A stretch of DNA of 64,000 nt, from NCBI GenBank assembly GCA_913061145.1, contig CAJXUQ010000003.1, positions 59,208 to 123,207 of the forward strand, written 5' to 3'. Made by a program: the position numbers and the translations under genes. The DNA comes from an uncultured Haliea sp. (GTDB lineage: Bacteria > Pseudomonadota > Gammaproteobacteria > Pseudomonadales > Halieaceae). The notes below the pieces were generated by a model. It saw nothing but the letters and a program-made list of their open reading frames with translations. It had not been told where the DNA came from and ran no database searches. Of the stretch, positions 32,809 through 42,707 are shown one piece after another (position 1 is the stretch's first letter; every line of letters begins with the position of its first letter).

Positions 32809-33546
32809 CTAGGCGTACCCGGCGCGCTGCAGGGCATCCCGAATCAAGGGAACACAGGGGTGATCGACGTCGATATCGCGGCCGCGGGCGGGATCTATCC
32901 CCGCGCGACGATACGCAGGCGGCATGCCCGGGTGCATCGTGCTGTCTGCCGACACAATGGCGGGCTCGAAACTGAGGCCCAGGAACTCCAGCACCCGTGC
33001 CAGTTCCCGCTGTGGATCCGCCACCAGTTCTTCGAAGCGCAGGAACAGGGTCTGCGGCCGCGTCTGCAGAAACTCGTAAACCTCGACCGCGTACCGCCAG
33101 TTGTCACAGGCCTGCTCCAGTCCCTGTGGGGTGCGCGACAGCTTGGACTGCACGCAGGCACGCCCGTCCCGCAGCAGGTAGATCACCTTGAGTCCGGCCA
33201 GGGTGCCGTTAAAAAATGCGTCGAGCACGTTCAGGGGCGGCACGTGGTAGAGATTGTGTTTGTTGAGGCCTGCCAGCTGCTCGGTGGTGACCTTGTTACC
33301 CCAGAGCGCGGCATCACTGGCAGCCGCAGACTGCAGGCAACAGTCGAGAAAAGCACTGCTGCGCTGTTCGAACAGACGGTCTGGCTCATCGTCCAGCTCG
33401 CGCCCGCGGAGGTAGGCGATGCTGCCGACCTCAAAGCCGACTTCAAGCTGGGAATGCTGGTCCAGCAATGCGGTGAGCAGGCTGGTACCGGAGCGCCCGG
33501 CGCCCACAATCAGGAAACGAAAACTCGAACCGGCTGCGCGTGCCAC
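32809..33546 (-). CDS. PAPS-dependent sulfotransferase-family protein
   Basis: The 245-residue protein has the 5'-phosphosulfate-binding loop GAGRSGTSLL (about 15-24) and the 3'-phosphate-binding segment YLLRDGRACVQSKLSRT (about 123-139), placing it in the sulfotransferase fold. It should move a sulfuryl group from PAPS to a small molecule or glycan, though some members have other roles. GTG is the start, 5 bp after the gltX stop, so it is probably cotranscribed with gltX. The acceptor is unknown. Confidence 0.8.
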   Translation of the reverse strand: MARAAGSSFRFLIVGAGRSGTSLLTALLDQHSQLEVGFEVGSIAYLRGRELDDEPDRLFEQRSSAFLDCCLQSAAASDAALWGNKVTTEQLAGLNKHNLYHVPPLNVLDAFFNGTLAGLKVIYLLRDGRACVQSKLSRTPQGLEQACDNWRYAVEVYEFLQTRPQTLFLRFEELVADPQRELARVLEFLGLSFEPAIVSADSTMHPGMPPAYRRAGIDPARGRDIDVDHPCVPLIRDALQRAGYA

Positions 33547-33551
33547 AGGCG

Positions 33552-35048
33552 TCAGTTGCCCGCCGTGGGTAAATCGGCGTAGGCTTTTTCCAGCCGCTTG
33601 GCCGCTTTTTTAGAGACACCGCCCAACACCTCAATCGCGTGCCGCAGGCGCGCCCTGCTCATATCAGGCCCCAGCAACGCCATGGAATCCACCACAGAGA
33701 ACGAAGCACTGGAACCCGCGATGGCCACAAAGAGCGGTGCCAGCATGTCCTTGATCTTCATTTGCTGTGCGTCCGCCAGTGCCTTCAGTGCCTCCCACAC
33801 CGTATCACGACTCCAGTCGCTGATGCCCTCGAGACACCAGAGGGAAAACTGCAGGCTGGCCAACAGCGCGTCGCGCTCCAGCTTGATGCCGTCGAAGGAC
33901 GCTTCGCTGATGGGTAGCGTGCCGGACACGAGGAACCCGGCGAGGGGTGCAAAATCACTGAGGGTTTCCATGCGCTTCTGCGCGTGAGGCAACACCTTGC
34001 GCAGGTTCTCGGCGTTATAGGCCCAGTCGATCAGACGCGCCGCGAGTTCCTCCTCGCTGAGGTCCTCGCGAATCCACAAGCCATTCAACCAGCGCAGCTT
34101 TTCCTGATCGAAAATCGGGCCACCCAGCGACACGCGACTGATATCGAAATGCGCCTGCATATCTACAAGGGAGAACTTTTCGCGCTCATCGGGCATGGAC
34201 CAGCCCATGCGGCCAAGGTAATTCAGTAACGCTTCGGGGAGAAAGCCCATGCGCTGATAGTACAGAATGCTGGTGGGGTTCTTGCGCTTGCTGAGCTTCG
34301 ACTTGTCGGGGTTGCGCAAGAGCGGCAGGTGGCACAGCACCGGCATCTCCCAACCAAAATACGCGTACAGCAGCTTGTGCTTGGGCGCCGAGTTGATCCA
34401 CTCCTCGCCGCGCAATACGTGGGTTATGCCCATCAGGTGGTCATCGACGACATTCGCCAGGTGATAGGTTGGCATGCCGTCCGATTTCAGCAGGATCTGC
34501 GCATCCACCATGCTCCAGTCCAGCTCGATGTCACCGCGCAGTAGATCATTGACCACGCAGGCACCCGGCTCATCGGGCACCACCATGCGCACGACATAGG
34601 GCATGCCCGCTTCCGCCCGGCGTGCCACTTCATCTTCCGGCAAGGCGAGATCAGCCGGCTTCAAAGCGGTGCTGTTGCCGGCGGCCCGGCGCGCTTCGCG
34701 CAGCGCATCCAGTTCCTCCGGTGTGCGATAACAGAGAAATGCCTTGCCCTCGGCAACCAGCTGCAGGGCGTATTCTCCGTAGATCTCCATGCGCTCGCTC
34801 TGCCGATACGGGCCGCAACGACCGCCGACATCCGGGCCCTCATCCCAGTCCAGGCCCAGCCAGCGCAGGGAATCCAGAATCGCCTGCTCGGAAGCGGCCG
34901 TACTTCTCGCCTGATCGGTATCTTCGATGCGCAGTATGAATTGGCCCCCGTGCGCACGTGCAAAGCAGTAATTGAACAGGGCGATATACGCCGTGCCGAC
35001 ATGCGGATCACCGGTCGGTGAGGGCGCGATTCGTGTGCGAACAGTCAT
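33552..35048 (-). CDS. gltX: glutamyl-tRNA synthetase
   Basis: The 498-residue class I synthetase charges tRNA-Glu. It has the HIGH-type motif in [13 protein letters not shown] (His16) and the KMSKS-type motif as [10 protein letters not shown] in the middle of the protein. The [12 protein letters not shown] segment near residue 40 is also typical. The length matches bacterial GltX. A TATAAT-like -10 lies about 40 bp upstream (35089-35084 on the minus strand), though the -35 is weak. Confidence 0.95.
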   Translation of the reverse strand: MTVRTRIAPSPTGDPHVGTAYIALFNYCFARAHGGQFILRIEDTDQARSTAASEQAILDSLRWLGLDWDEGPDVGGRCGPYRQSERMEIYGEYALQLVAEGKAFLCYRTPEELDALREARRAAGNSTALKPADLALPEDEVARRAEAGMPYVVRMVVPDEPGACVVNDLLRGDIELDWSMVDAQILLKSDGMPTYHLANVVDDHLMGITHVLRGEEWINSAPKHKLLYAYFGWEMPVLCHLPLLRNPDKSKLSKRKNPTSILYYQRMGFLPEALLNYLGRMGWSMPDEREKFSLVDMQAHFDISRVSLGGPIFDQEKLRWLNGLWIREDLSEEELAARLIDWAYNAENLRKVLPHAQKRMETLSDFAPLAGFLVSGTLPISEASFDGIKLERDALLASLQFSLWCLEGISDWSRDTVWEALKALADAQQMKIKDMLAPLFVAIAGSSASFSVVDSMALLGPDMSRARLRHAIEVLGGVSKKAAKRLEKAYADLPTAGN

Positions 35049-35182
35049 GGGAGTTCCGGGGCAAGAGCGATAACAGGAGCGAGATTATACGGTCTCGTCG
35101 ACGCGATGCCCACCGGGGTCGTAGCGACAGGGCTGGTGGCGTATGGCCGAATGACGCGGACCCTTGCCATGGAGGCACTAAA

Positions 35183-35197
35183 TGCGAATAATTAGCG
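35183..35197. promoter_or_regulatory. possible Fur box upstream of the iron importer
   Basis: TGCGAAT-A-ATTAGCG has the 7-1-7 inverted layout of a Fur site with the core AAT-A-ATT, 30 bp before the ferric-binding-protein start. Outer positions deviate from the consensus, so this remains a candidate. Confidence 0.4.
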
Positions 35198-35227
35198 TTT
35201 TCAGATTGCAGCTATCGCGAGGATTGT

Positions 35228-36265
35228 ATGCCACGGCTCCATCAACGACTCATCAGGGCTATTGCGCTCTCCATGCTGACCGCTGTGGGGGGGCTGGTCG
35301 CCTGCGGCGCGCCGGATGCGGTGAACGTCTACTCCGCTCGCCAGGAAGCGCTGATCAAGCCGCTGCTGGATCAATTCACAGAGGAAACCGGCATCGCGAT
35401 CAACCTGGTGACCGGTGATGGCGACGCGCTGCTGGAGCGGTTGCGCAACGAGGGCGACAACTCACCTGCAGACCTGTTCCTCACCAGCGACGCCGGCAAG
35501 CTGTACCGGGCGCAGGCGGATGCCCTGTTACAGCCTGTCACCTCGCCCACCCTGCAATCAGCGGCACCGCCCCACCTGCGCAGTGATGAAAACTACTGGT
35601 ACGGCCTGTCGGTGCGCGCGCGTGTGCTGGTGTATGCGCCGGATCGTGTCGACCCGGCCGCGCTCAGCGACTATGCCGCGCTGGCCGACCCGATGTGGCG
35701 CGGTCGCATCTGTGTGCGCTCCTCGGGCAATATCTATAACCAGTCTCTGGTCGCAGGCATGCTGGCCAATGACGGCGCCGATACCACCGCCGCCTGGCTG
35801 GAAGGCTTTGTTGCCAACTTCGCCCGCACCCCCCAGGGCGGTGACCGCGACCAGATCAAGGCTGTGGCCGCGGGGCAGTGCGATGTCGCGCTGGTAAACA
35901 GCTATTACCTCGGCGGCATGCTGCAATCCGATGACGCCGGAGAGCGCGAAGCCGCACAGCAGGTCACCCTGTTCTGGCCCAACCAGACTGGCCGCGGCGC
36001 ACACGTCAACATTAGCGGGGCAGGCGTCACACGCGCCGCGAGCAAGCCCGAGCAGGCTCGTCAACTGATCGAGTTCATGCTGCGTGAGGAGAGCCAGCGC
36101 TGGTACGCCGAAGTCAACAATGAGTACCCGGTGCGCGAGGATGTTGAGCCCTCTGCCTTGCTGCAGTCATGGGGTCCGTTCCGGGCAGACGAACTGAATG
36201 TCAGTGAACTCGGGCGACTCAATGCCGAAGCCGTGAAAGCCATGGACCGTGCCGGTTGGCGATAA
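35228..36265 (+). CDS. fbpA: ferric iron ABC transporter substrate-binding lipoprotein
   Basis: The 345-residue protein has a lipobox LVAC (Cys26) and then the FbpA/FutA pattern: VNVYSARQEALIKPLLDQF, TGDGDALLERL, SPADLFLTSDAGKLYRAQ and YYLGGMLQSDD (metal-coordinating Tyr residues). It binds Fe3+ in the periplasm and delivers it to the permease encoded next. Being a lipoprotein rather than a free periplasmic protein is a less common form. It overlaps the permease gene by about ten bases. Confidence 0.9.
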   Translation: MPRLHQRLIRAIALSMLTAVGGLVACGAPDAVNVYSARQEALIKPLLDQFTEETGIAINLVTGDGDALLERLRNEGDNSPADLFLTSDAGKLYRAQADALLQPVTSPTLQSAAPPHLRSDENYWYGLSVRARVLVYAPDRVDPAALSDYAALADPMWRGRICVRSSGNIYNQSLVAGMLANDGADTTAAWLEGFVANFARTPQGGDRDQIKAVAAGQCDVALVNSYYLGGMLQSDDAGEREAAQQVTLFWPNQTGRGAHVNISGAGVTRAASKPEQARQLIEFMLREESQRWYAEVNNEYPVREDVEPSALLQSWGPFRADELNVSELGRLNAEAVKAMDRAGWR

Positions 36266-37926
36266 ACCACGCGGTATCAACTCGCGGTGAGGCAGTGACC
36301 TCAGCCGCCTGGCTGTGGCGGCTCGCGATGGTGATCAGCGCCGCGGTCGTCGCGGTGCCGGTTGTGGTCATCGTCGCCAGTCTGCTGGGGCCCTACAGCG
36401 CAGCCTGGCGGCACCTGTTCGACACGGTGCTGTTGGACTATGTGGTGAACTCGCTGCTGCTGATGCTCGGTGTTGGTGTCGGCACCGCGCTGCTGGGGGT
36501 CAGTACAGCCTGGCTGACAGCACACTGCGAGTTTCCGGGAAGGCGCCTGTTTTCCTGGGCGCTATTGCTTCCCATGGCCATGCCCGCCTACATCATTGCC
36601 TACACCTACACCGGGCTGCTCGATGTCGCCGGCCCCGTGCAGAGCAGCCTGCGCGCAGGATTTGACTGGCAGCACGGAGATTACTGGTTTCCCGAAATAC
36701 GCTCCCTGGGCGGCGCGATCTGCATGCTGTCGCTGGTGCTGTATCCCTACGTCTATCTGCTGACCCGGGTTGCATTCGTGGACCAATCCGCCGCACTTGG
36801 CGAGGCAAGCCGCAGCCTTGGCAACTCTGCCTCACAAACCTTCTTCAGGGTAACGCTGCCGATGGCGCGACCCGCCATCGCGGCCGGCGTCAGCCTGGCG
36901 CTGATGGAGACCCTGGCAGACTATGGGACGGTGGCCTACTTCGGCGTCAGCGCGTTTACCACCGGCATTTTCCGCACCTGGTATGGCCTGGGCGAATTGC
37001 AGACCGCCGCACAACTGGCGGCATGCCTGCTGCTGTTCGTTATCGCCCTGTTCGCCCTGGAGCGCCGCTCCAGGTCGCGTCTGCGCTTCCACCGACTGGG
37101 TACCGGCCGGTCAACACAGCGCGTCCGGCTGCAGGGCTGGCGCGCATTCACGGCATTGGCGGCTGCCCTGCTGGTGCTCACCGCCGGCTTCCTTCTGCCT
37201 GCCGCCCAGTTGGCTGCCTGGACTGCGCAGCACTACCAGAATGCATTCACAACAGCCTTCCTCGCACTGCTTGGCAACAGTTTCCTGCTCGCCGCACTGG
37301 CGTCCCTGTGCTGCCTGCTCCTCGCCCTGCTGCTGGGTTACGGGAAACGCGCCCATCCGGGCCGTCTGGAGGCTGTCACTACCCGTGTGGCGAGCATGGG
37401 CTATGCGGTTCCGGGCACCGTGATCGCCGTAGGTGTCATGATCCCCTTTGCCTGGGCCGACAACACCCTCGACCACTGGCTGCGACAGAGCTTTGGCGTG
37501 TCGTCGGGGCTGCTTGTCAGCGGGACGCTGGGCGCACTGGTATTCGCCTATGTCGTGCGCTTTCTTGCGGTTTCCCTGCAATCCGTGGAAGCGGGCCTGA
37601 CGCGTATCCGCCCCGACCTTGACGAGGCTGCGCGGTCGCTTGGGCACACGCCCCTGGGCGTGCTGCGGCGCATACACCTTCCGATGCTCCGCGGCAGCCT
37701 GCTCACCGCGCTGTTGCTGGTCTTTGTCGACGTGCTAAAAGAACTGCCAACGACCCTGATTCTGCGCCCCTTCAAGTTCAACACGCTGGCCGTGCGGGCC
37801 CACGAACTGGCCTCGGACGAGCGACTGGCCGAGGCGGCACTGCCCGCACTGGCCATTGTGCTGATCGGGCTTATCCCTGTTATTCTGCTCACCCGCAATA
37901 TGACGAAGGCGGCGGTCGATTCATGA
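36256..37926 (+). CDS. fbpB: ferric iron ABC transporter permease
   Basis: The 556-residue inner membrane protein has about twelve membrane segments arranged as two BPD-transport-like halves, each with an EAA-type loop (LGEASRSLGNSASQTFFRVTLP-like near 175-195 and LDEAARSLGHTPLGVLRRIHLP-like in the second half). It forms the Fe3+ channel of the FbpABC importer. The frame opens with TTG at 36256, overlapping fbpA; GTG at 36295 behind GAGG is an alternative start. It overlaps the ATPase gene by four bases. Confidence 0.9.
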   Translation: MAINHAVSTRGEAVTSAAWLWRLAMVISAAVVAVPVVVIVASLLGPYSAAWRHLFDTVLLDYVVNSLLLMLGVGVGTALLGVSTAWLTAHCEFPGRRLFSWALLLPMAMPAYIIAYTYTGLLDVAGPVQSSLRAGFDWQHGDYWFPEIRSLGGAICMLSLVLYPYVYLLTRVAFVDQSAALGEASRSLGNSASQTFFRVTLPMARPAIAAGVSLALMETLADYGTVAYFGVSAFTTGIFRTWYGLGELQTAAQLAACLLLFVIALFALERRSRSRLRFHRLGTGRSTQRVRLQGWRAFTALAAALLVLTAGFLLPAAQLAAWTAQHYQNAFTTAFLALLGNSFLLAALASLCCLLLALLLGYGKRAHPGRLEAVTTRVASMGYAVPGTVIAVGVMIPFAWADNTLDHWLRQSFGVSSGLLVSGTLGALVFAYVVRFLAVSLQSVEAGLTRIRPDLDEAARSLGHTPLGVLRRIHLPMLRGSLLTALLLVFVDVLKELPTTLILRPFKFNTLAVRAHELASDERLAEAALPALAIVLIGLIPVILLTRNMTKAAVDS

Positions 37927-38975
37927 GCAACCAACTTGAGCTGGACCAGGTTTGTGTGCGCTATGGTGAGGTGACCGCGGTGGAGGACGCCTCTCTGACG
38001 CTCCAACCCGGCGCTATTGGCTGCCTGCTGGGTCCCTCCGGCTGCGGCAAAACCACCCTGTTACGCGCCATCGCCGGGTTTGAACCGGTCAGCGCCGGGC
38101 GCATTACACTGCGCGGTGTCACGCTCAGCACGCCCCAGCGTCGGCTCCCACCCGAGCAGCGCAGGGTCGGCATGGTGTTCCAGGACTTCGCCCTGTTCCC
38201 ACACCTGAACGTGCGTGACAACATCGGTTTCGGCCTCGCGACACTGCCGCGCAAAGCGCGCCAGGAACGGGTGGAGAGCCTGCTGCAGCTCGTGGCGCTC
38301 AGCGAGTACGCCGATGCCTGGCCGCACGAACTCTCCGGCGGGCAGCAGCAGCGGGTCGCCCTTGCCCGTGCGCTGGCGCCGAAACCCGACATCCTGCTGC
38401 TGGACGAGCCCTTCTCGAGCCTGGATACAGAGCTGCGCACGCTGCTCGCCGCTGACATTCGCGAACTGCTCAAGCGCAGTGCAATCACCGCCCTGCTGGT
38501 GACCCATGACCAGCACGAAGCCTTTGCCATGGCTGATCAGATCACCCTGCTCCACCAGGGGCGTGTGGCGCAAACAGGCTCCCCCCACGAACTCTACCAC
38601 CGCCCGGCCAACACGTTTGTCGCGGCCTTCATCGGCGAGGGCAGCATAATATCGGCGACAATGACCGGCAGCGGTGAGCTGGCGCCCCTCATCACGGGCA
38701 CGAGGGCCGGGCACGATGGCGCCTCCAGCCACCAGGTGCTCGTGCGCCCCGGCGATGTCAGCTATGACGCGAGCAGCACGCTGCTGCTGCGCGTGACGCG
38801 CAAGACCTTTCGCGGTGCACACTTCCTCTACGAGCTCACGCTGCCAGACGGGCAACGTGTGCCGTGCCTTGCTCCGGGACACATCGATGTTCCTGCGGGC
38901 GGCACACTACCAGTCACCGTGAAGCTGCAGCCCCATCTGGCCTTTGACGGCGCCGGGCTTGCGCGCTCCCGCTAG
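37923..38975 (+). CDS. fbpC: ferric iron ABC transporter ATPase
   Basis: The 350-residue ATPase powers the importer. It has Walker A GPSGCGKTT (about 37-45), the signature LSGGQQQRVALARAL, Walker B ILLLDEPFSSLD and the H-loop in VTHDQHEA, followed by a C-terminal TOBE-like domain (about 240-350). It overlaps fbpB by four bases, and its stop overlaps the convergent PhyH gene. Confidence 0.92.
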   Translation: MSNQLELDQVCVRYGEVTAVEDASLTLQPGAIGCLLGPSGCGKTTLLRAIAGFEPVSAGRITLRGVTLSTPQRRLPPEQRRVGMVFQDFALFPHLNVRDNIGFGLATLPRKARQERVESLLQLVALSEYADAWPHELSGGQQQRVALARALAPKPDILLLDEPFSSLDTELRTLLAADIRELLKRSAITALLVTHDQHEAFAMADQITLLHQGRVAQTGSPHELYHRPANTFVAAFIGEGSIISATMTGSGELAPLITGTRAGHDGASSHQVLVRPGDVSYDASSTLLLRVTRKTFRGAHFLYELTLPDGQRVPCLAPGHIDVPAGGTLPVTVKLQPHLAFDGAGLARSR

Positions 38976-39853
38976 AGCGAACGCTGCCAGACGAGCGGAC
39001 AATCCGGGTCACCCAGCGGATCACCCTCCTGCACACGGTCGTGGTGCGGCTTGCGGGGCGCACCCGGCCGGAAATGGTAGCGTGCGTCGTCTCCGCAATA
39101 GCGAATGCTGATCGCGCGACGGCGGCGCTGTTTGCTGAGATTGCCCCCCGCAGCGTGCAGGGTGCGGGCATGGTGCACGGTCAGGTCACCGGGGCCGAGC
39201 GCATATTGCACCAGGTCCGCCCGCCCCGCGCGTGCCAGCGCCTCGACATCCGGCACATCCAGGCCTTCCGTTCCCTCCATACTCTGCTGCGACACGAACC
39301 AGTTGGGGCGATACAGCGCGCCGTCGCGGTGGGACCCACGCACAAAACTCATGGCGCCAGTCTCTGCATCAGCGACATCCAGCGGGATCCATGTGGTGCA
39401 AACCTGCTCGCCGCTGGCGTGAAAGTAGCCCATGTCCTGATGCCAGGCCGTGCGCTCGGCCGTATCCGGCTCTTTTACCAGAATACTGTCTTCCCACAGA
39501 TAGACGCGGCGACTGCGCAACAGCGTACCCGCCAGCGCTGCCAGTCCCCTGTCGAGGGCAAATGCCCGACAGTCCTCGTCTATCCGCCAATGGTCCGTCC
39601 CCGACACGAAACGCCCCTCACCCTGCATGCCACCGGTCAGCACCGTGCTCCCCGCCGCTGCAAGCCCCGCGCCCAGGGCTGACATATCGTGCATGGTTTC
39701 CCCGACCGACCCCCGCAGCAGGCGTTCCACCGCTGGCGCCATCGCCAGCACCGCTGCCGGATCCAGTGCGCCGCGCAGGCAGACCACCCCATCCGTCCAG
39801 AATGTATCTACCTCCTCGGACGTGGGGAGACGTAAAACGAGACCTTCAGTCAT
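38972..39853 (-). CDS. phytanoyl-CoA dioxygenase (PhyH) family protein
   Basis: The 293-residue Fe(II)/2-oxoglutarate-dependent oxygenase has the metal ligands His138 and Asp140 in TAWHQDMGYF and a distal His near residue 228 in DLTVHHARTLHAAGGN. The family hydroxylates varied small molecules, from phytanoyl-CoA to ectoine and secondary metabolites. The substrate here is unknown. It is convergent with fbpC (four-base overlap) and divergent from the HDOD gene. Confidence 0.83.
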   Translation of the reverse strand: MTEGLVLRLPTSEEVDTFWTDGVVCLRGALDPAAVLAMAPAVERLLRGSVGETMHDMSALGAGLAAAGSTVLTGGMQGEGRFVSGTDHWRIDEDCRAFALDRGLAALAGTLLRSRRVYLWEDSILVKEPDTAERTAWHQDMGYFHASGEQVCTTWIPLDVADAETGAMSFVRGSHRDGALYRPNWFVSQQSMEGTEGLDVPDVEALARAGRADLVQYALGPGDLTVHHARTLHAAGGNLSKQRRRRAISIRYCGDDARYHFRPGAPRKPHHDRVQEGDPLGDPDCPLVWQRSL

Positions 39854-40037
39854 GACGCTGTGCTCCGTATGCGAATGGGACCTGCTGAGAACGTCTTCAT
39901 GTCGCAGCGTAGATCAATCCGCAAAAACACGCATATTTTTCGTCACAGTTTTGTTTCGGTTTGTTACTATGCGGCCACCCGTATCCGCACCTCCGAAGAG
40001 GGCGATTCAGCAACATGCGAGCCATCGGAGCACCTGC

Positions 40038-41189
40038 ATGCCAACGTTGATGACCGTTCTACTCTGCATTCTCGGTGCCAGTGCCGTCGGCGCTCTGCTT
40101 TGGCTGCGCCGCTCGCCGGGCAAGGCGGAAACCGCACCGCAGGCACAAGCTGAGGCCACGCCTCGCGTACGCACCGCGATCCAGTCGTTCTCCGCCAACG
40201 CGGGCCAGGCGGAAGCCGAGGCCGAGACAGCCGCTGACGCCAGCCCAGTGCTACCAACGGCGCTGCAGTCATTTGTCCTGCTGCGCACTGACACCGCGGA
40301 CACACCCACGCCACAGACGTTGTTGGAGCTGGCGGACGCCCTGCCCGAGCCCCATTCCATGTTCCTGCAGGTGACCAGGGAACTGGATGACATCGACGAA
40401 ATCACTGCTGCCGTAAAAAATGAACCGGCACTGGCTGCAGACGTACTGCGCACCGTGAACTCCGCCGCCTTCGGCCTCACTACCCCGATTTCCAGTGTGC
40501 ACCACGCCATCGCCTATCTGGGCGTCAGTTACGTCAAGGGCCTGATCGCGCAATCCGCGCTGGCGCGTACGCTCCCTGCCAGTACACCCGGGTCGGACCA
40601 GGAGACGGCGATGCACCGGCTGTGGAAGTCCAGCCAGATCGCCAGCGCCAGCGCGTTTCTGCTGGCGCGAAACCTCGGTGTGGAAAACCCCTCGGTGGTC
40701 TCTACGCAGGCACTGTTGGCCAACCTGGGGGATATCAATCTGGTCTCACTGCGCCCCGAGCTGGCACACCTCTACGCACCGAAGGTTTCCCTGCTGGAGC
40801 GGGTGCAGGGGCAACAGGCAGAGCTCGGTGCCAATAGCGCCATGCTGGCGGGCCTGCTGGTGGAGCGCTGGGGCCTGCCCGGCACGATCAAGGGGACACT
40901 GGACCTATCACTACTGCCGCTGACCGTGCCCCCAGACGAGCATCCGCTGCACGGTGGCGACCTGGCTGCGGCCACCGTGGTCTACCTCGCAGGCCGCATC
41001 GGTGATGCCGCGGTATTCGGCGGACTGCAGGATATCGTCGAGCTGCCGCTGGACGGCGACCGTCCGGTGGAACTGCACTATCTGCCTGAGTACCTGGAGG
41101 CGGCGGCGCTGCAGCGGTTGCACGCCAGCCTGCAGGACAACGCCACGCGTCGCGGCCTGAATCGCATACTGGCTGCGGCGCGCAGCTGA
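40038..41189 (+). CDS. membrane-anchored HDOD-domain protein
   Basis: The 383-residue protein starts with one membrane helix (about 3-22), then a charged Ala/Glu-rich linker (about 25-85), and an HDOD domain (about 100-310) with AVKNEPALAADVLRTVNSAAFG and SSVHHAIAYLGV. HDOD proteins are non-catalytic HD-fold signalling adaptors linked to c-di-GMP, stress or motility control. The start at 40038 has GGAG seven bases ahead; a longer open frame upstream overlaps PhyH and is rejected. Partner genes are not adjacent. Confidence 0.85.
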   Translation: MPTLMTVLLCILGASAVGALLWLRRSPGKAETAPQAQAEATPRVRTAIQSFSANAGQAEAEAETAADASPVLPTALQSFVLLRTDTADTPTPQTLLELADALPEPHSMFLQVTRELDDIDEITAAVKNEPALAADVLRTVNSAAFGLTTPISSVHHAIAYLGVSYVKGLIAQSALARTLPASTPGSDQETAMHRLWKSSQIASASAFLLARNLGVENPSVVSTQALLANLGDINLVSLRPELAHLYAPKVSLLERVQGQQAELGANSAMLAGLLVERWGLPGTIKGTLDLSLLPLTVPPDEHPLHGGDLAAATVVYLAGRIGDAAVFGGLQDIVELPLDGDRPVELHYLPEYLEAAALQRLHASLQDNATRRGLNRILAAARS

Positions 41190-41193
41190 GACC

Positions 41194-41505
41194 TCAGGGC
41201 TCCGGTACGACCTCCCACTCGGGCGCCTCGAACTCACCCAACAGGGTAATCTCCACGTAGGGCGTCTGCTCGGCAATGATCTCCAGCACACGCTCCGGCA
41301 AGCGCGACTCCATGGCATCACGCGCCGCTTTGCTTTCCCAGGTCGCAATCGCCAGCAATCGGCTGGGGTCACCGATTTTTCGGTGCAGGCGGGTACCCTG
41401 TGCCCCGGGGGCCTGCTGAATGATCCTGCTGGCACGAATCCAGGCCTCGGCGTAGGCCTCGGCGGTGTACCCCGGGCTCAGGGTCACTTCGAAGATATAA
41501 TGCAC
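41194..41505 (-). CDS. antibiotic-biosynthesis-monooxygenase (ABM) domain protein
   Basis: The 103-residue single-domain protein has the ABM ferredoxin-like fold pattern: HYIFEVTLSPG at the start, APGAQGTRLHRKIGDPSRLLAIATWES in the middle and the PYVEITLLGEFEAP tail. Members are small heme or quinol monooxygenases, or unassigned dimers. A perfect AGGAGG precedes the GTG start. It stands alone between the HDOD gene and dusA. A function cannot be assigned. Confidence 0.75.
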   Translation of the reverse strand: MHYIFEVTLSPGYTAEAYAEAWIRASRIIQQAPGAQGTRLHRKIGDPSRLLAIATWESKAARDAMESRLPERVLEIIAEQTPYVEITLLGEFEAPEWEVVPEP

Positions 41506-41602
41506 TGGCGCCTCCTGAAGCCGCTTGCTCTGCCTGCCAGTATAGCGAATTCACCCTCTATCTCCGGTACAATGCGGCTTTCGCCCGCCACATTCCCTGC
41601 GC

Positions 41603-42616
41603 ATGATCGTGAACAGCCACCGTTTCTGTATTGCCCCCATGATGGACTGGAGTGACCGCCACTGCCGGTACTTCTGGCGGCTGCTCAGCCGACACGCCCG
41701 CCTGTACACCGAAATGGTCACCACCGGCGCCCTGATTCACGGCGATCGGCAGCGCTTTCTGCGCTTTAACCCCATCGAAGCGCCCGTTGCGCTGCAACTG
41801 GGCGGCAGCGACCCGGCGGATCTGGCACGCTGTGCCGCGTGGGCCGCGCAGTGGGGCTACGACGAGGTCAATCTGAACTGCGGCTGCCCCTCGGATCGCG
41901 TACAGTCCGGGGCCTTTGGCGCCTCACTGATGGCACATCCGGCGCAGGTTGCCGCCTGTGTTGCCGCGATGCGTGATGCCTGTGACCTCCCGGTGACGGT
42001 CAAGCACCGTATTGGCATTGACAGCATGGAGAGCTACCAGCAACTGCTGGACTTCATCGGCCCCAGTGCCGATGCCGGCTGCAATGTGTTTATCGTGCAC
42101 GCCCGCAAAGCCTGGTTGCAGGGTCTGTCGCCAAAGGAGAACCGGGAAATTCCGCCCCTCAACTACCCCTGGGTGTACCGGCTGAAAAGCGACCTGCCGG
42201 CGCTGACGATTGTCCTCAACGGCGGCATCACCAACCTGGAGAGCTGCCATGAGCACCTGCAGCAGGTAGACGGAGTGATGCTCGGGCGGGCGGCCTATCA
42301 TGATCCCTGGCTGCTGGCGAATGTCGACGCAGCACTGTTCGGCGCGGACAACCCCGTGGCCAGCAAACACGACGCCATTCGCAAGCTGTTGCCCTACGTG
42401 GCGCAGGAACTGCAGCAGGGCACTGCGTTGAACCACATCACGCGCCACCTGCTCGGCCTCTATCAGGGTGTGCCCGGAGCCCGTCAGTTCCGGCGCCACC
42501 TGAGCGAGCACGCACACCGCAAGGGCGCGGGCATTGCGGTGCTGGAGGATGCCCTGCAAAAAATCGTCGGCGACGATGAGGGCGCCGCATCCGCGCGGGA
42601 ACGGGCCTGCGGGTAG
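41603..42616 (+). CDS. dusA: tRNA-dihydrouridine(20/20a) synthase
   Basis: DusA reduces U20/U20a in the D-loop of tRNAs using FMN and NADPH. The 337-residue protein has the flavin-binding FCIAPMMDWSDRH opening (about 8-20), catalytic Cys93 in NLNCGCPSDRV, VKHRIGID and the GITNLESC / GVMLGRAAY C-terminal phosphate-binding loop. These are specific to the DusA branch. It is followed by transaldolase after 91 bp on the same strand. Confidence 0.93.
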   Translation: MIVNSHRFCIAPMMDWSDRHCRYFWRLLSRHARLYTEMVTTGALIHGDRQRFLRFNPIEAPVALQLGGSDPADLARCAAWAAQWGYDEVNLNCGCPSDRVQSGAFGASLMAHPAQVAACVAAMRDACDLPVTVKHRIGIDSMESYQQLLDFIGPSADAGCNVFIVHARKAWLQGLSPKENREIPPLNYPWVYRLKSDLPALTIVLNGGITNLESCHEHLQQVDGVMLGRAAYHDPWLLANVDAALFGADNPVASKHDAIRKLLPYVAQELQQGTALNHITRHLLGLYQGVPGARQFRRHLSEHAHRKGAGIAVLEDALQKIVGDDEGAASARERACG

Positions 42617-42707
42617 CACAGGGGCTGATTATGCTGCACACTTGTAGCCGCAATCCGTAACCTCGCGGCAGTCCGTCAGCCGCACGCTTTACAAGGATCT
42701 CTCCAGC

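Noticed and set aside
39627..40037. Extended N terminus of the HDOD protein
   Set aside because: It overlaps the divergent PhyH gene and the intergenic region; the ATG at 40038 has a good ribosome-binding site followed by a membrane helix.
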